DNA from: Citrobacter arsenatis
GTDB lineage: Bacteria; Pseudomonadota; Gammaproteobacteria; Enterobacterales; Enterobacteriaceae
Assembly: GCF_004353845.1 (NCBI RefSeq)
Contig: NZ_CP037864.1
Location: 3,348,001 to 3,412,000 of the forward strand
DNA: 64,000 nt
Direction: 5' to 3'
Under the pieces are notes generated by a model. That model did no database searches. It saw only the letters and a program-made list of their open reading frames with translations, and was not told the origin of the DNA. A program made the position numbers and the translations under genes. Below, piece after piece: positions 17,246 to 25,747 of this stretch (position 1 is the stretch's first letter; each line of letters begins with the position of its first letter).

Positions 17246-17275
17246 CTCCATGCCTTTACGAATAAAGGCATGGAG
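17246..17275 (-). promoter_or_regulatory. Intercistronic hairpin after the major pilin gene
   Basis: A perfect 13-bp stem, CTCCATGCCTTTA, with a TTCG loop lies seven bases after the pilin stop. On the minus strand it is followed by CCTGTTTTCTG, an imperfect U-tract. It probably acts as a leaky terminator or as a 3' mRNA stabiliser that keeps major pilin expression above that of the downstream assembly genes. On the plus strand the same stem is followed by TTTTTT. Confidence 0.75.
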
Positions 17276-17282
17276 TTTTTTA

Positions 17283-18020
17283 TTAACGACTACCTAAAGT
17301 GACGGAGTTTGAGGTGTCATCAGTACATACAGATGTAATCATCTCAGGTGTAATACTTACGTTACCTGCAGTATTCAAGCTACGCAAAATAGGACCGTTA
17401 GCTGCAACTGCAGCAGACATATCAACAGCCGTAGTGGTATGGGTATAAGTACCCGCCGGTGCAGCGGTGGTTGATACTTCAACGTAATCCCACTGGTTAC
17501 CGACCTGGGAAACGATGCTACGGCACTGATCACGGCTTAAGCCGTTAAGTTCTACGAAGAAGCCTTTAGGATCGGCAGCACCGTTCGATGTCAGCGCGCC
17601 ACCAATGTTCAGATAATCATTGGACACACCGTTACGTGCTTCATCCAGCGATAACTTGCCTAACTGCACCAGGCTAGAAACGATAGGTTGACCCGCTGTA
17701 TTTGCGCGAATAGTTGTTGGTGTTAATGCTAAGGTACCAGCGCCATTGGGTAACGGGTAACCGTCAGCAGAACGTTGATAAGCGTCTTTCACGGCGATAC
17801 GCACGGTGTTGGTATTACTTACGATTTCTGAAATGGTACGGCTGTCAAATGCACGCTGAGCAAGAATAACCACACCGGCTGCAATAGTACCGATAATACC
17901 CAGAACGATAATGATTTCGAGTAACGTCATCCCCCGCTGTTTTTTTAGCTCATCAATTTGCTTCATTTTCTTGATGGCTTTAGCTTTCATCTTTTGTGTC
18001 GTCTTATAAACAAAAATCAT
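17283..18020 (-). CDS. Class B type IV major prepilin (CofA/LngA/CfcA type)
   Basis: The start at 18020 is preferred because GGAG lies six bases before it. It gives a 30-residue leader ending in QRG, the leader length known for CofA and LngA. The mature pilin has 215 residues and begins MTLLEIIIVLGIIGTIAAGV, with Met at position 1 and Glu5 as in class B pilins. Two cysteines at mature positions 136 and 202 would form the D-region disulphide. The first 35 mature residues look the same as the ETEC colonisation-factor pilins, while the rest is expected to vary. It is the second gene of the operon. Confidence 0.95.
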   Translation of the reverse strand: MIFVYKTTQKMKAKAIKKMKQIDELKKQRGMTLLEIIIVLGIIGTIAAGVVILAQRAFDSRTISEIVSNTNTVRIAVKDAYQRSADGYPLPNGAGTLALTPTTIRANTAGQPIVSSLVQLGKLSLDEARNGVSNDYLNIGGALTSNGAADPKGFFVELNGLSRDQCRSIVSQVGNQWDYVEVSTTAAPAGTYTHTTTAVDMSAAVAANGPILRSLNTAGNVSITPEMITSVCTDDTSNSVTLGSR

Positions 18021-18138
18021 TTTGTACTCCATGTATAGTTTCGTTTGCGCACACGAATAGACTCATTTGCCTCCAGACAAATGAATAGCTATGCGGATAT
18101 GGCGCACTTTATTTTCTGCGTAATGAATAGTGGAAAAA

Positions 18139-18630
18139 CTATCTAACGCGTCTGCTTTCTGCTAATTTTATATTGCTATATGATAATTTTATTCTCCTGG
18201 CATAATCCTTCCTTCTTTTTTCCTGAATTGGGCGCTTTGAAAATCCTGCATTGTATGCACCTACAGCCTCCCAAGAGTCACCCAACCTATTAAACGCTAT
18301 TGCTAAAAAATATGTCCCCACATAGATGTTCGTACAGATATCTGAGTTTAAACTTTCTTTATCAATACCATACTGAGCCAAAAACTTAAGGTGTTGCGAA
18401 TCGACTTGCATCAGGCCAAAACCAAACCCAGGAGAAAACCCCGCAAGAGCGTTATCTCCTATAGCCGCATTACTTAATCCTGACTCATGCCAGGCTATTG
18501 CTCTGAGTAAATCCGGGTCAATTTTGGCATCCCGACCAGCCAGTTCAAAACAGTCTGGCTCAGCAGCATAAGCTAGATTAAATAGCATCAGAGATGCACC
18601 AAATATCAAAATCGGTATTTTACCCAACAC
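18139..18630 (-). CDS. Lytic transglycosylase of the type IV pilus operon (CofT/LngT position), start disturbed
   Basis: This is a periplasmic SLT-type murein transglycosylase of about 163 residues, which opens the peptidoglycan for pilus assembly. Catalytic glutamate E49 is in WHESGL, with FGLMQV at 71-76 and AYNAG at 125-129. The annotated frame starts with GTG at 18630, which has no ribosome site. Just upstream, an ATG at 18656 with an excellent AAGGAAGG site reads MRSSKKL and stops. One extra A in its A5 tract would fuse it in frame to give MRSSKKAINVLGKIPILIFG, an ideal signal peptide. So a one-base deletion, sequencing error or slippage site is likely. Confidence 0.85.
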   Translation of the reverse strand: MLGKIPILIFGASLMLFNLAYAAEPDCFELAGRDAKIDPDLLRAIAWHESGLSNAAIGDNALAGFSPGFGFGLMQVDSQHLKFLAQYGIDKESLNSDICTNIYVGTYFLAIAFNRLGDSWEAVGAYNAGFSKRPIQEKRRKDYARRIKLSYSNIKLAESRRVR

Positions 18631-18656
18631 GTTTATAGCTTTTTAGATGACCGCAT

Positions 18657-19262
18657 ATGTATCACCTTCCTTCTCATAGTACATTCAAAAAAATGGCTTA
18701 ATGTCTTATCTTTAGATAATCTCATTTTTTGTAAAAGTATCTTTTGCAGATTAATTTATGGAAGAGAATTTTTTTAATCGATACGATTATAATTTGCAAT
18801 AATTCTGATTTAGCAATATTTTATATATTCCATTAATAATTTTCAGAATGTTTTTCTCTTCCTTATCGTCATATACTTGAGCTATTCGATGTTATACCCA
18901 GCAGCTAATGACATGACTAACTTTCATTTTAGGCTGATTAGATCAACTATAGGTACTTGCATATAGTGCACTACGATTTGAAAAAATCGTCGTTTACTGA
19001 TACAACCGGATGCAGAGCCGTCATTCAAAGCAGAATTATGATAATTAAATATATTTTATTACATACAGGCAACATTAGCAGTGACTTTATGACCGTGACT
19101 GATTCATCACTTTAAATTAATGCCGGTGCAATTTTTACTTATATGTAGAATGCGACTCCGTCTGAATTTACTCGCACTCCCTTTTTGCCAAGGACGAATA
19201 TTGATACCATGCTTCCGCTTTAAGCAAGATAGTTAATCAAAGTTATTTAATAAGGATATTTT
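18657..19262. other. AT-rich divergent intergenic region upstream of the pilus operon
   Basis: About 600 very AT-rich bases separate the first pilus gene from a divergent small gene. The region must hold the pilus promoter, but I cannot pick one with confidence. The related CFA/III and longus operons begin with two regulator genes (R and S) before T. I see no frame for either here, and no other gene. Confidence 0.55.
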
Positions 19263-19535
19263 ATGAAAAAAACTCAGGTAGTCATTGCGATTGTGGCGCT
19301 GACTTTTTCCACCTTCTCTTTTGCCGCAACGACTGAGAGCTGCGCGAAATACTTCAAATCACTTGATGCGCATATTGAGAGCGTGGGAAATAAAGCGCAA
19401 GCTGATGCCCTTAAGCAACAGTATGAGCAGTCCAAAAAGCAATTGTCTGCGTTGCCAGAGGATGTGCAGAATCAAACATGCCAGCAGGCCCAATCAGCAC
19501 TTGAGGCATCCATGAAGGCTGCCAAAGCTAAATAA
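19263..19535 (+). CDS. Small exported protein, DUF5339-like
   Basis: The 90-residue protein has a clear signal peptide ending SFA-A (about residue 21). The mature part is helical and rich in lysine, glutamine and alanine, with two cysteines (C27 and C68) that probably form a disulphide. The pattern C-x-K-Y-F-K then QQYEQSKKQL resembles small periplasmic DUF5339 proteins of enterobacteria, from memory. AAGGA lies six bases before the ATG. It stands alone between the type IV pilus and the chaperone-usher operon and is convergent with the latter. Confidence 0.65.
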   Translation: MKKTQVVIAIVALTFSTFSFAATTESCAKYFKSLDAHIESVGNKAQADALKQQYEQSKKQLSALPEDVQNQTCQQAQSALEASMKAAKAK

Positions 19536-19555
19536 TCATTCCGCTATATCATTGT

Positions 19556-19585
19556 GAGATGAGTAGGGCTTTCTCTACTCATCTC
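19556..19585. terminator. Bidirectional terminator-like hairpin
   Basis: A perfect 11-bp stem, GAGATGAGTAG, with an eight-base loop lies between two convergent genes that end at 19535 and 19593. It is flanked by A/T-rich sequence on both sides, so it could end transcription from both directions. Confidence 0.65.
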
Positions 19586-19592
19586 TATAGTA

Positions 19593-20630
19593 TTAATTTG
19601 CAGTTAATACGACATTCACCGACGTTTCATGGTTATTGATGGTCCCGTTAGTTGGGTCCAGATGAAAATTAAACGTTCCACTGGTACCTTCTATAGCAAC
19701 ATCTGTATTAACCGGAATCTCTTGATCGTTTTTCCCGGTTATACTTACCGTTGCCCCTCCGAGCGTCAGTTTATTATTAGCAACATTCGTACTTTCAAAA
19801 CGCACTGACCATATGTTGGCCTTACCAGAACCCGTCGTGTTCCAGCGAAGTTCACGCGTGGTGGGAGATGTTCCTCCGAGAGTTACGCTTCCGAATGTGA
19901 CAATATTGGGTGTTAGTGTAAGACTTAGTGGCACCGGAGTCGACTTGCAAGTCACTCCCGAAAAAATCGAAGTAACATCATTAAATGTCTGATTTCTTGG
20001 CTGCAAAGTGGAAGAATTAATCCGAGTATTGGTTACACTCTCCATATTTATATGGACAGAGGCTGAGGCATATTCATTATCAACATAAACTGGCGTCATA
20101 AATCTGACTTTATTCTTATATTCACTGACGACAGGTTTCTCTCTCAATGTAACAAAACTTTGAAAAGATAATGGAGTCTCTTGACTTACAGACAGGTTCA
20201 CAAATTTATCGTCTCCGGGCCAGATCCGTATGTTAGGATGAATATTTGCCGGAGGATATTGCACTACATTTAATCTCAAAGAATCGTTTACCTCCCCTAC
20301 CATATGAAACTGTTCGAAATTTCCACCACCAACACCAGTCGAGTCGCTTACTCGCACAATAGTATCTATATATATTTTTGTTAAAAGAACTTGAGTTACT
20401 TTATTCGCATTTTCATTAGATATATTGTTAACCGTCGATACGTTAGCATTGAGATTATTGTCTACATAAAAAGCCATAGCAGGTAAAGCTGCAGGATACC
20501 TGGTACTGATACCTAAATGGTGAAAAGGGTTAGCTATGGAAAAATCTGATGGTAACTGACATTCCCATTCGGTTTCAGCAGCGACAAAGAATGGGCATAT
20601 GAGCAGACATAACGCAGATATTTTTTTCAT
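19593..20630 (-). CDS. Putative tip adhesin of chaperone-usher fimbriae
   Basis: The 345-residue exported protein begins MKKISALCLLICPFFVAA. Its start at 20630 is fixed by GAGAGGAAC just before the ATG. The N-terminal two thirds are of unknown fold and could be the receptor-binding domain. The last 110 residues look like a fimbrial pilin domain, with alternating hydrophobic strands and a final ETSVNVVLTAN. As last gene of the operon and much larger than a pilin it fits a two-domain adhesin. The receptor is unknown. Confidence 0.65.
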   Translation of the reverse strand: MKKISALCLLICPFFVAAETEWECQLPSDFSIANPFHHLGISTRYPAALPAMAFYVDNNLNANVSTVNNISNENANKVTQVLLTKIYIDTIVRVSDSTGVGGGNFEQFHMVGEVNDSLRLNVVQYPPANIHPNIRIWPGDDKFVNLSVSQETPLSFQSFVTLREKPVVSEYKNKVRFMTPVYVDNEYASASVHINMESVTNTRINSSTLQPRNQTFNDVTSIFSGVTCKSTPVPLSLTLTPNIVTFGSVTLGGTSPTTRELRWNTTGSGKANIWSVRFESTNVANNKLTLGGATVSITGKNDQEIPVNTDVAIEGTSGTFNFHLDPTNGTINNHETSVNVVLTAN

Positions 20631-20695
20631 GTTCCTCTCGTGATTTTTAATTATTATCTTATCCAATTCATAAATTTTGCAGAGCTACCGTCATT

Positions 20696-21223
20696 TTACG
20701 GATATGCGACACTAAACCTGACCGTTGCGATTGTTATCCCTTTCGGCGTGTTTGCCGCCACCTGAACTGACGGTGTCAGACGACAGGTCCTGTCGGTTGT
20801 TCCTGTGCAGAATCCCTTGGTATTATCCGAGGCTCCACTGCCGTCTAAGGTCACTGTTTTTCCATCACTGTCAGTCAGCCACAGCTGCGCCGGTGTTCCC
20901 GTAGTGCCTGCTGGTCCGTTCATATCCACCCGGTCAGAGGTACCTGTCGTGAGGGAACCCTGCACTATCTGCGCATACAGAAACGTGGGCGTGGCGGAAA
21001 GGCAGCTGATAGTGATGCTGAACGGCAAATAGCTGCGGCTTCCCGGTAGCATCATCCCCAGAGGCACCCGATCCGGCGTAGTAATAGTGCAAGGTGGGGC
21101 TATAAAGGTGGCCTTTAACTTCACTGAAGCTGTGGCGGTTGCTGAATGGGCATTGTGCGCCACAGCGATGATAAGTAGCAGGCCAATTACCGATCCAGAA
21201 AATACCGGCTTATTCAACGTCAT
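20696..21223 (-). CDS. Minor fimbrial subunit
   Basis: The 175-residue protein has a signal peptide ending HSA and a pilin-like mature part with cysteine pairs in PPCTITTP, ISCLSA and GFCTG...TC. The C-terminal ITIATVRFSVAYP has the alternating pattern of the last pilin strand. The chosen ATG at 21223 overlaps the end of the chaperone gene by 14 bases. The longer frame from 21247 lacks a sensible signal sequence. It may link shaft and adhesin. Confidence 0.75.
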   Translation of the reverse strand: MTLNKPVFSGSVIGLLLIIAVAHNAHSATATASVKLKATFIAPPCTITTPDRVPLGMMLPGSRSYLPFSITISCLSATPTFLYAQIVQGSLTTGTSDRVDMNGPAGTTGTPAQLWLTDSDGKTVTLDGSGASDNTKGFCTGTTDRTCRLTPSVQVAANTPKGITIATVRFSVAYP

Positions 21224-21911
21224 AGTCCTGCACCCCGCCCCAGTCATTAATCGCCCCGACTGTCAGTTTGCCGCTATGCTTCAGCCCGGTATCCACCTCA
21301 CTGAACGGGGCCAACATGGCCAAACCAGCCTGCTTGTCCCGCGGAATCGCCACACTTTTACCATTTACCTTTAACGCGGTGACGGCAAAGAAATACGGCG
21401 TCGGATTTTTCAACCATACCCGATCGACTTTCTGCACAGCACTTAAACGTTTCTCCGCATCCTTGCGTCCAGCAATTAATTTTTTAGGACGATAAATTAG
21501 CTTCACCTGCGTGTTCATGGCGATGGCAATGACGCTACCCTCGGTATTTTCAGGCTTCGGTGGAATTTCCTGAACGTTAATACGAAACATTGATTCCCGA
21601 TCGGCTGGCAGCGCGGGGTTGACGTTCATCAACCGCATTATCTGTTTATTCCTTGGTTCAATCTTAAAAAACGGTGGAGAGGGCACCATAAATACATCAG
21701 CTTTATTTTGTGAGATATTGTCTATCCACACCTGCCCACCGTAGGTGTCTGAAGCATTATTCGTCACTTCCAGGGAAATATTCTTTCTCCCCTCCTCATA
21801 GATAAACCGGGTCCCGCTGAGGGTGAAGGCCGCCATGGCAGAGCTGACCAGAGTGGTGCCAAGTAATGCCGCAAAGACGGTCTGAAATAATACTCTATTC
21901 CTGTTATTCAC
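21210..21911 (-). CDS. Periplasmic fimbrial chaperone (PapD family)
   Basis: The 233-residue protein has a signal peptide ending MAA. The chaperone fold markers are visible: FTLSGTRFIYEEGRKNISLEV contains the conserved arginine, and VKLIYRPKKL contains the conserved lysine and the IYRP motif. These residues anchor the pilin C-terminus during donor-strand complementation. The start overlaps the end of the usher gene by eight bases. It serves the subunits of this operon. Confidence 0.93.
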   Translation of the reverse strand: MNNRNRVLFQTVFAALLGTTLVSSAMAAFTLSGTRFIYEEGRKNISLEVTNNASDTYGGQVWIDNISQNKADVFMVPSPPFFKIEPRNKQIMRLMNVNPALPADRESMFRINVQEIPPKPENTEGSVIAIAMNTQVKLIYRPKKLIAGRKDAEKRLSAVQKVDRVWLKNPTPYFFAVTALKVNGKSVAIPRDKQAGLAMLAPFSEVDTGLKHSGKLTVGAINDWGGVQDYDVE

Positions 21912-24396
21912 AACGTATCTCCTGTACTGAATGAATCCCGGCCTTCAGGCCTGACGCTGTAAAACTGCACGATGTGCTGTTATTTCTGCTGATGGTAATT
22001 TTTTGTGGCGCACTTAGCAGATTCATGAGCAGCACCCCATTGCGGGTAATGAATCCAGCATCCAGTCCCTGCTCCGTAACGGCACTTCCTCCGGTCAGAA
22101 CATTACCCTGCGCATCCCGAACCCGCAGGATGTAACGCAGAACATTCTGGTAAGCGAACTCGCGGTAAATAATGGCCTTCTCTGTCGGCACCACCTCGTA
22201 GGAGGTATTCAGCAACTCGGCCCCGTCCGGCACATTCTCTGGGTTAATGCTGATAGTGGTTGCGTTGTAGCCAGTCAGGTACATCACCGTACTGCCATTG
22301 CTGTTGGTCGGCAGAGAGCCGTTAAACGTGACCCCTGGCGTATCCTTTATCTTGAGAACGGCCACCGTATCAGCCGCTTCTTTTGTAAGCAGAAGGCCGG
22401 TCTCAGCTGTGGCAAGAGCTGAACCTGACAGGCTACCTGAGAGCGAGGTAGCATACCGACTCTGCGAGACGGCGATATTGCTTTGTACGCGATCAAAGGC
22501 GTAGCTGACGGAAGCCCCGGAGGTATGGTTTCGTTTCTCGTCAGTCCCGGCATTGACGCTGTAGCTTAAGCGATCACTGACCGTTGCTGAGGTGTTGTTG
22601 TTAAAGGACATGCCGTTATTGCGGCTGTATCCTGCGGAATTGCCGCTGTGATGGCGGATACCGCCCAGTGAAAACGGGATGCTAACCCCCAGCGATGCAG
22701 AGTAATCATCCTGCGTGGACCAGGCATTACGTGACCAGTTACCGCTCATATACAGTGACACGCCATTCATCACCGTAGTACTGGTTGACAGGCTGACGCC
22801 AAAAGCATCTTTGTTCCGATTCCAGTAGGTCTGCTGCCAGAATGAGCCGCTGATATAGGCGTTTTCCAGTTGATGAGACAGACGAGCTTCATAGCGGGCT
22901 TTCTCTCGACCATCAAACCAGACATATTCATACGGGTTACCCTGACCATCAGGGTTGTAGATTTTGCGCCGATACTGCTGTTTCGGATCCCAGTTTGCGA
23001 ATTCCGTATACCCCGGACTCTGATAGCGGTACGTCAACAACTGGATATCCGTTTTATTGGTAAAACTCTTGGCATATTTCACCGTGGCGCTCGTTCCTTG
23101 TCGCTGGGATCCGTCGTCATAGTCGGCCCGTGATCCGTTCACACTGAACGCCAGCGCCCCCCATTCTCCCAAAGGTTGGGTGATACCCAGCCCCGCGGCC
23201 TGGTAACGGTCATGCAGAATGGTTGCCATATTAAGCGTGGTCGTTGGCAGCCCCCAGTCAAAACTCGCCAGAGCAAAAGTGCCATTCCCGGAAGAAAACG
23301 CATCCTCCAGTTTGTTGTTGTCATTACGCTGTCCGGTCGCGAAGTTATAACTGTAATCTCCCGGACGCAGTAAGGAAGGCAGGGTGGCGACCGGATATAT
23401 CGTCACCGCTTTATGACCATTCTCATCCTCCACCGTCACCACCAGGTTGCCGTTACCCGTGGAGGATATATCATCCAGTCGCCATGGTCCGGGAGGAACG
23501 ACCCGGGAATAGATGGTGTACCCGCCCTGGGTAATGGTGATACGTGAAGTACCTGAGGCTACGCCAGTAATCACCGGGGCATAACCGCGAGTCCGCCAGG
23601 CGCGCATATTGCTATTAGAACGCAACGCCACGCCGTAGAAACCGAAATCCGTGAATAACTCAGTCCGAGACTGAGAACGCCCAAGCAACAGATCCCCTTT
23701 CACCTGACTGATGGCTGTGGAAAGCGTCAGATTATTCGTGTTAAATTCGCTGCCCCACGTATTACGACTGGCGTTCATATCACTGGATAAAATCCAGCGA
23801 CCAATATTCAGACTGGCGTTAAAACTTCCATAGGCATTCAGGGCGTCATCGCTATACCCATTATTATCGCCCCGAGTCTGTATATTCTGGTTGAAGTTAC
23901 CGTTATAGCGCAGACGCAGGCCGTTAATCCCGTAATCCCAGCGAGCAGCATCGTTTTTTTCCGGTAGCCAGGCTTGTGGGATAATGAAGTTCAGCGTCTG
24001 ATTTCCCATATCAAGGTCTATCCGGGTACTGTCCTTCCGGCTAAGGACATAACACCCCCGAACACTGTCAAACGTCTGGGCATAGACACCCTGCTGAAAA
24101 AAAATACCGGCATTTTCCAGCCATTCCTGGCTCAGGCAGAGCTGAGCAGCCTGTTCATCCACTGGCGTCACGGTCAGAGGCATACGCCCTGTCTGAACAC
24201 CGTTAAGTAAGACATCAACGTAGTATTGCCCAGCCGGGTACTTCACGCCTTCTTTCAGAATCGACGGGATTTCGGTTGTCCCTTGCAGAAAGGCCGTATT
24301 CAGCTCTGTAGCCTCCGTTGCAAAAGAGCAACAAATACTCAGTGCCAGAAGCGATAACACAGGCTGCTTTATAGTGTGATTTTTTTTGGTAATCAT
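21904..24396 (-). CDS. Fimbrial outer-membrane usher (FimD/PapC family)
   Basis: The usher of about 830 residues has a signal peptide, then an N-terminal chaperone-binding domain (ELNTAFLQG). The beta-barrel carries the plug region around GYTIYSRVVPPGPWRLDDIS, and the C-terminal domains end in GIHSVQEIRC. The ATG at 24396 was preferred over 24438 because the extra 14 residues break the signal sequence. The gene order major subunit-usher-chaperone differs from fim and yeh, where the chaperone comes before the usher. Confidence 0.95.
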   Translation of the reverse strand: MITKKNHTIKQPVLSLLALSICCSFATEATELNTAFLQGTTEIPSILKEGVKYPAGQYYVDVLLNGVQTGRMPLTVTPVDEQAAQLCLSQEWLENAGIFFQQGVYAQTFDSVRGCYVLSRKDSTRIDLDMGNQTLNFIIPQAWLPEKNDAARWDYGINGLRLRYNGNFNQNIQTRGDNNGYSDDALNAYGSFNASLNIGRWILSSDMNASRNTWGSEFNTNNLTLSTAISQVKGDLLLGRSQSRTELFTDFGFYGVALRSNSNMRAWRTRGYAPVITGVASGTSRITITQGGYTIYSRVVPPGPWRLDDISSTGNGNLVVTVEDENGHKAVTIYPVATLPSLLRPGDYSYNFATGQRNDNNKLEDAFSSGNGTFALASFDWGLPTTTLNMATILHDRYQAAGLGITQPLGEWGALAFSVNGSRADYDDGSQRQGTSATVKYAKSFTNKTDIQLLTYRYQSPGYTEFANWDPKQQYRRKIYNPDGQGNPYEYVWFDGREKARYEARLSHQLENAYISGSFWQQTYWNRNKDAFGVSLSTSTTVMNGVSLYMSGNWSRNAWSTQDDYSASLGVSIPFSLGGIRHHSGNSAGYSRNNGMSFNNNTSATVSDRLSYSVNAGTDEKRNHTSGASVSYAFDRVQSNIAVSQSRYATSLSGSLSGSALATAETGLLLTKEAADTVAVLKIKDTPGVTFNGSLPTNSNGSTVMYLTGYNATTISINPENVPDGAELLNTSYEVVPTEKAIIYREFAYQNVLRYILRVRDAQGNVLTGGSAVTEQGLDAGFITRNGVLLMNLLSAPQKITISRNNSTSCSFTASGLKAGIHSVQEIRCE

Positions 24397-24525
24397 GCAG
24401 ATTAGCCTTCGGGGTGTTTCATCCAGGAAACTGAACAAATAAAGACAGAATTAGTCGTCAGAGAAGGCAGCCCTGCCGAAGCACATAGCAAAAATCCAAC
24501 GGCAGGATATAAAATGAAAAACGTC

Positions 24526-25047
24526 TTAGTTGTAAGCCACCACATAGGCAGCCGCAGAGTTGTAGTCACCCACAATAGCCCCACCTTTCAGAGCAGCGGT
24601 GAATTGTGCACCGTCGCTGGTCAGTTTGGTGGCATCAAACTCAGCATTAGAGTGTGTGCTAGTAATACTTTGAATGGCGGTCGTCTGCGCATTGACTGTA
24701 GAAATCAGCGTGACGGCATCCGTTGCGACGCCGCCCTGGGCCTTCAGACCAACGGTATTAAATGGTCCAGCCCAACTGATGGTAGCAATTTTTCCAGCGA
24801 GATCGGTTGTACCACAACCTGTAGCAGTCGGGTCTGCCTTCAGTGTGAAGCTAACCGGCGTTCCTGTCGTATTCGTGGCCACAGACCCCAGTTGTACAAG
24901 GTTTTGCACGGAACCATTTACTTTTGGTGTCAAATCACAGGTACTGTCCGATACGACACCAACAAACTGAACTTCATTAGCCGCCATCACGGAACCAGAC
25001 CAAACCACCATGGTCAGCGCAGATGCGATTATTACATTCTTTTTCAT
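24526..25047 (-). CDS. Major fimbrial subunit
   Basis: The 173-residue protein starts with a signal peptide ending VMA-A. The mature part has the pilin layout: NEVQFVGVVSDSTCDLTP with the first cysteine of the disulphide, TGCGTTDL with the second, and a C-terminal VGDYNSAAAYVVAYN strand with the penultimate tyrosine typical of chaperone-bound subunits. It is first in the operon, separated from the usher by about 130 bp, as usual for a highly expressed shaft subunit. Confidence 0.9.
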   Translation of the reverse strand: MKKNVIIASALTMVVWSGSVMAANEVQFVGVVSDSTCDLTPKVNGSVQNLVQLGSVATNTTGTPVSFTLKADPTATGCGTTDLAGKIATISWAGPFNTVGLKAQGGVATDAVTLISTVNAQTTAIQSITSTHSNAEFDATKLTSDGAQFTAALKGGAIVGDYNSAAAYVVAYN

Positions 25048-25741
25048 AATTAAACCTTGAATATCTCTGTATCACATTTAAGACTGTGCAGAGTTAGCAT
25101 TGATAATAAAATTTACTATAACTGTTCGACATACCGTAATTAATCACCCCCTTATATTTCGATAAATATTAGAAGGTGAGCAATAGAAAACAATGGATAT
25201 CGCCTGTAGCAAGAATAAAAGCCATGAAATATCGAGTAAACACAAAATACCTTATCGTAACGAAAATAAAATTCAATCAAAGAAATATAACTTATATACA
25301 ACCCCCGCCCTTGATACTGCAGTTTAATTCACGCATATCAGAATTGAATAACTTTTATCAACGCCATATAAAATTCGCTAAAACGTAAACTCATCATTTA
25401 TATAAGATATGCCTAAGGAATAAAAAAGTAGTTACGGATATTAAATAAAAAGTAAACGATACTAATGAATCCAATATGTAATACAGGTAAAATTAGGATA
25501 ACTTCTTATACGATAATGACGACTGACTGGGGCAAAATCCAGACTGGATGGTACATGCATCTGTCAGTTAGCCCTTACCCCGTCTCACCACAAAATTCCT
25601 GGTGGCGGTTGCCGGGTTTCTGTACTTTCATTTACACTTTTTACGAAATTACTGGCGCGATCACAAAAAAGTCCTTGTCAGATGCCCTGTAAGCCAGGAA
25701 TGATACATGACTGATTTTGATGACCCGAAGAGGTAGAGAGG
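25048..25741. other. AT-rich gene-free region upstream of the fimbrial operon
   Basis: About 700 bp between the divergent major-subunit gene and rcnB hold no supportable gene. The left 400 bp are very AT-rich and probably contain the fimbrial promoter. I looked for an invertible-promoter type inverted repeat and saw none. I also looked for remains of rcnA or rcnR before rcnB and found none. Confidence 0.55.
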
Positions 25742-25747
25742 ATGGGT

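Noticed and set aside
25048..25300. Invertible promoter element for the fimbrial operon
   Set aside because: No pair of inverted repeats of useful length was seen and no recombinase gene is nearby.
25465..25692. 75-residue frame upstream of rcnB, tested as a remnant of rcnA
   Set aside because: None of the three plus-strand frames resembles the RcnA C-terminus or RcnR.
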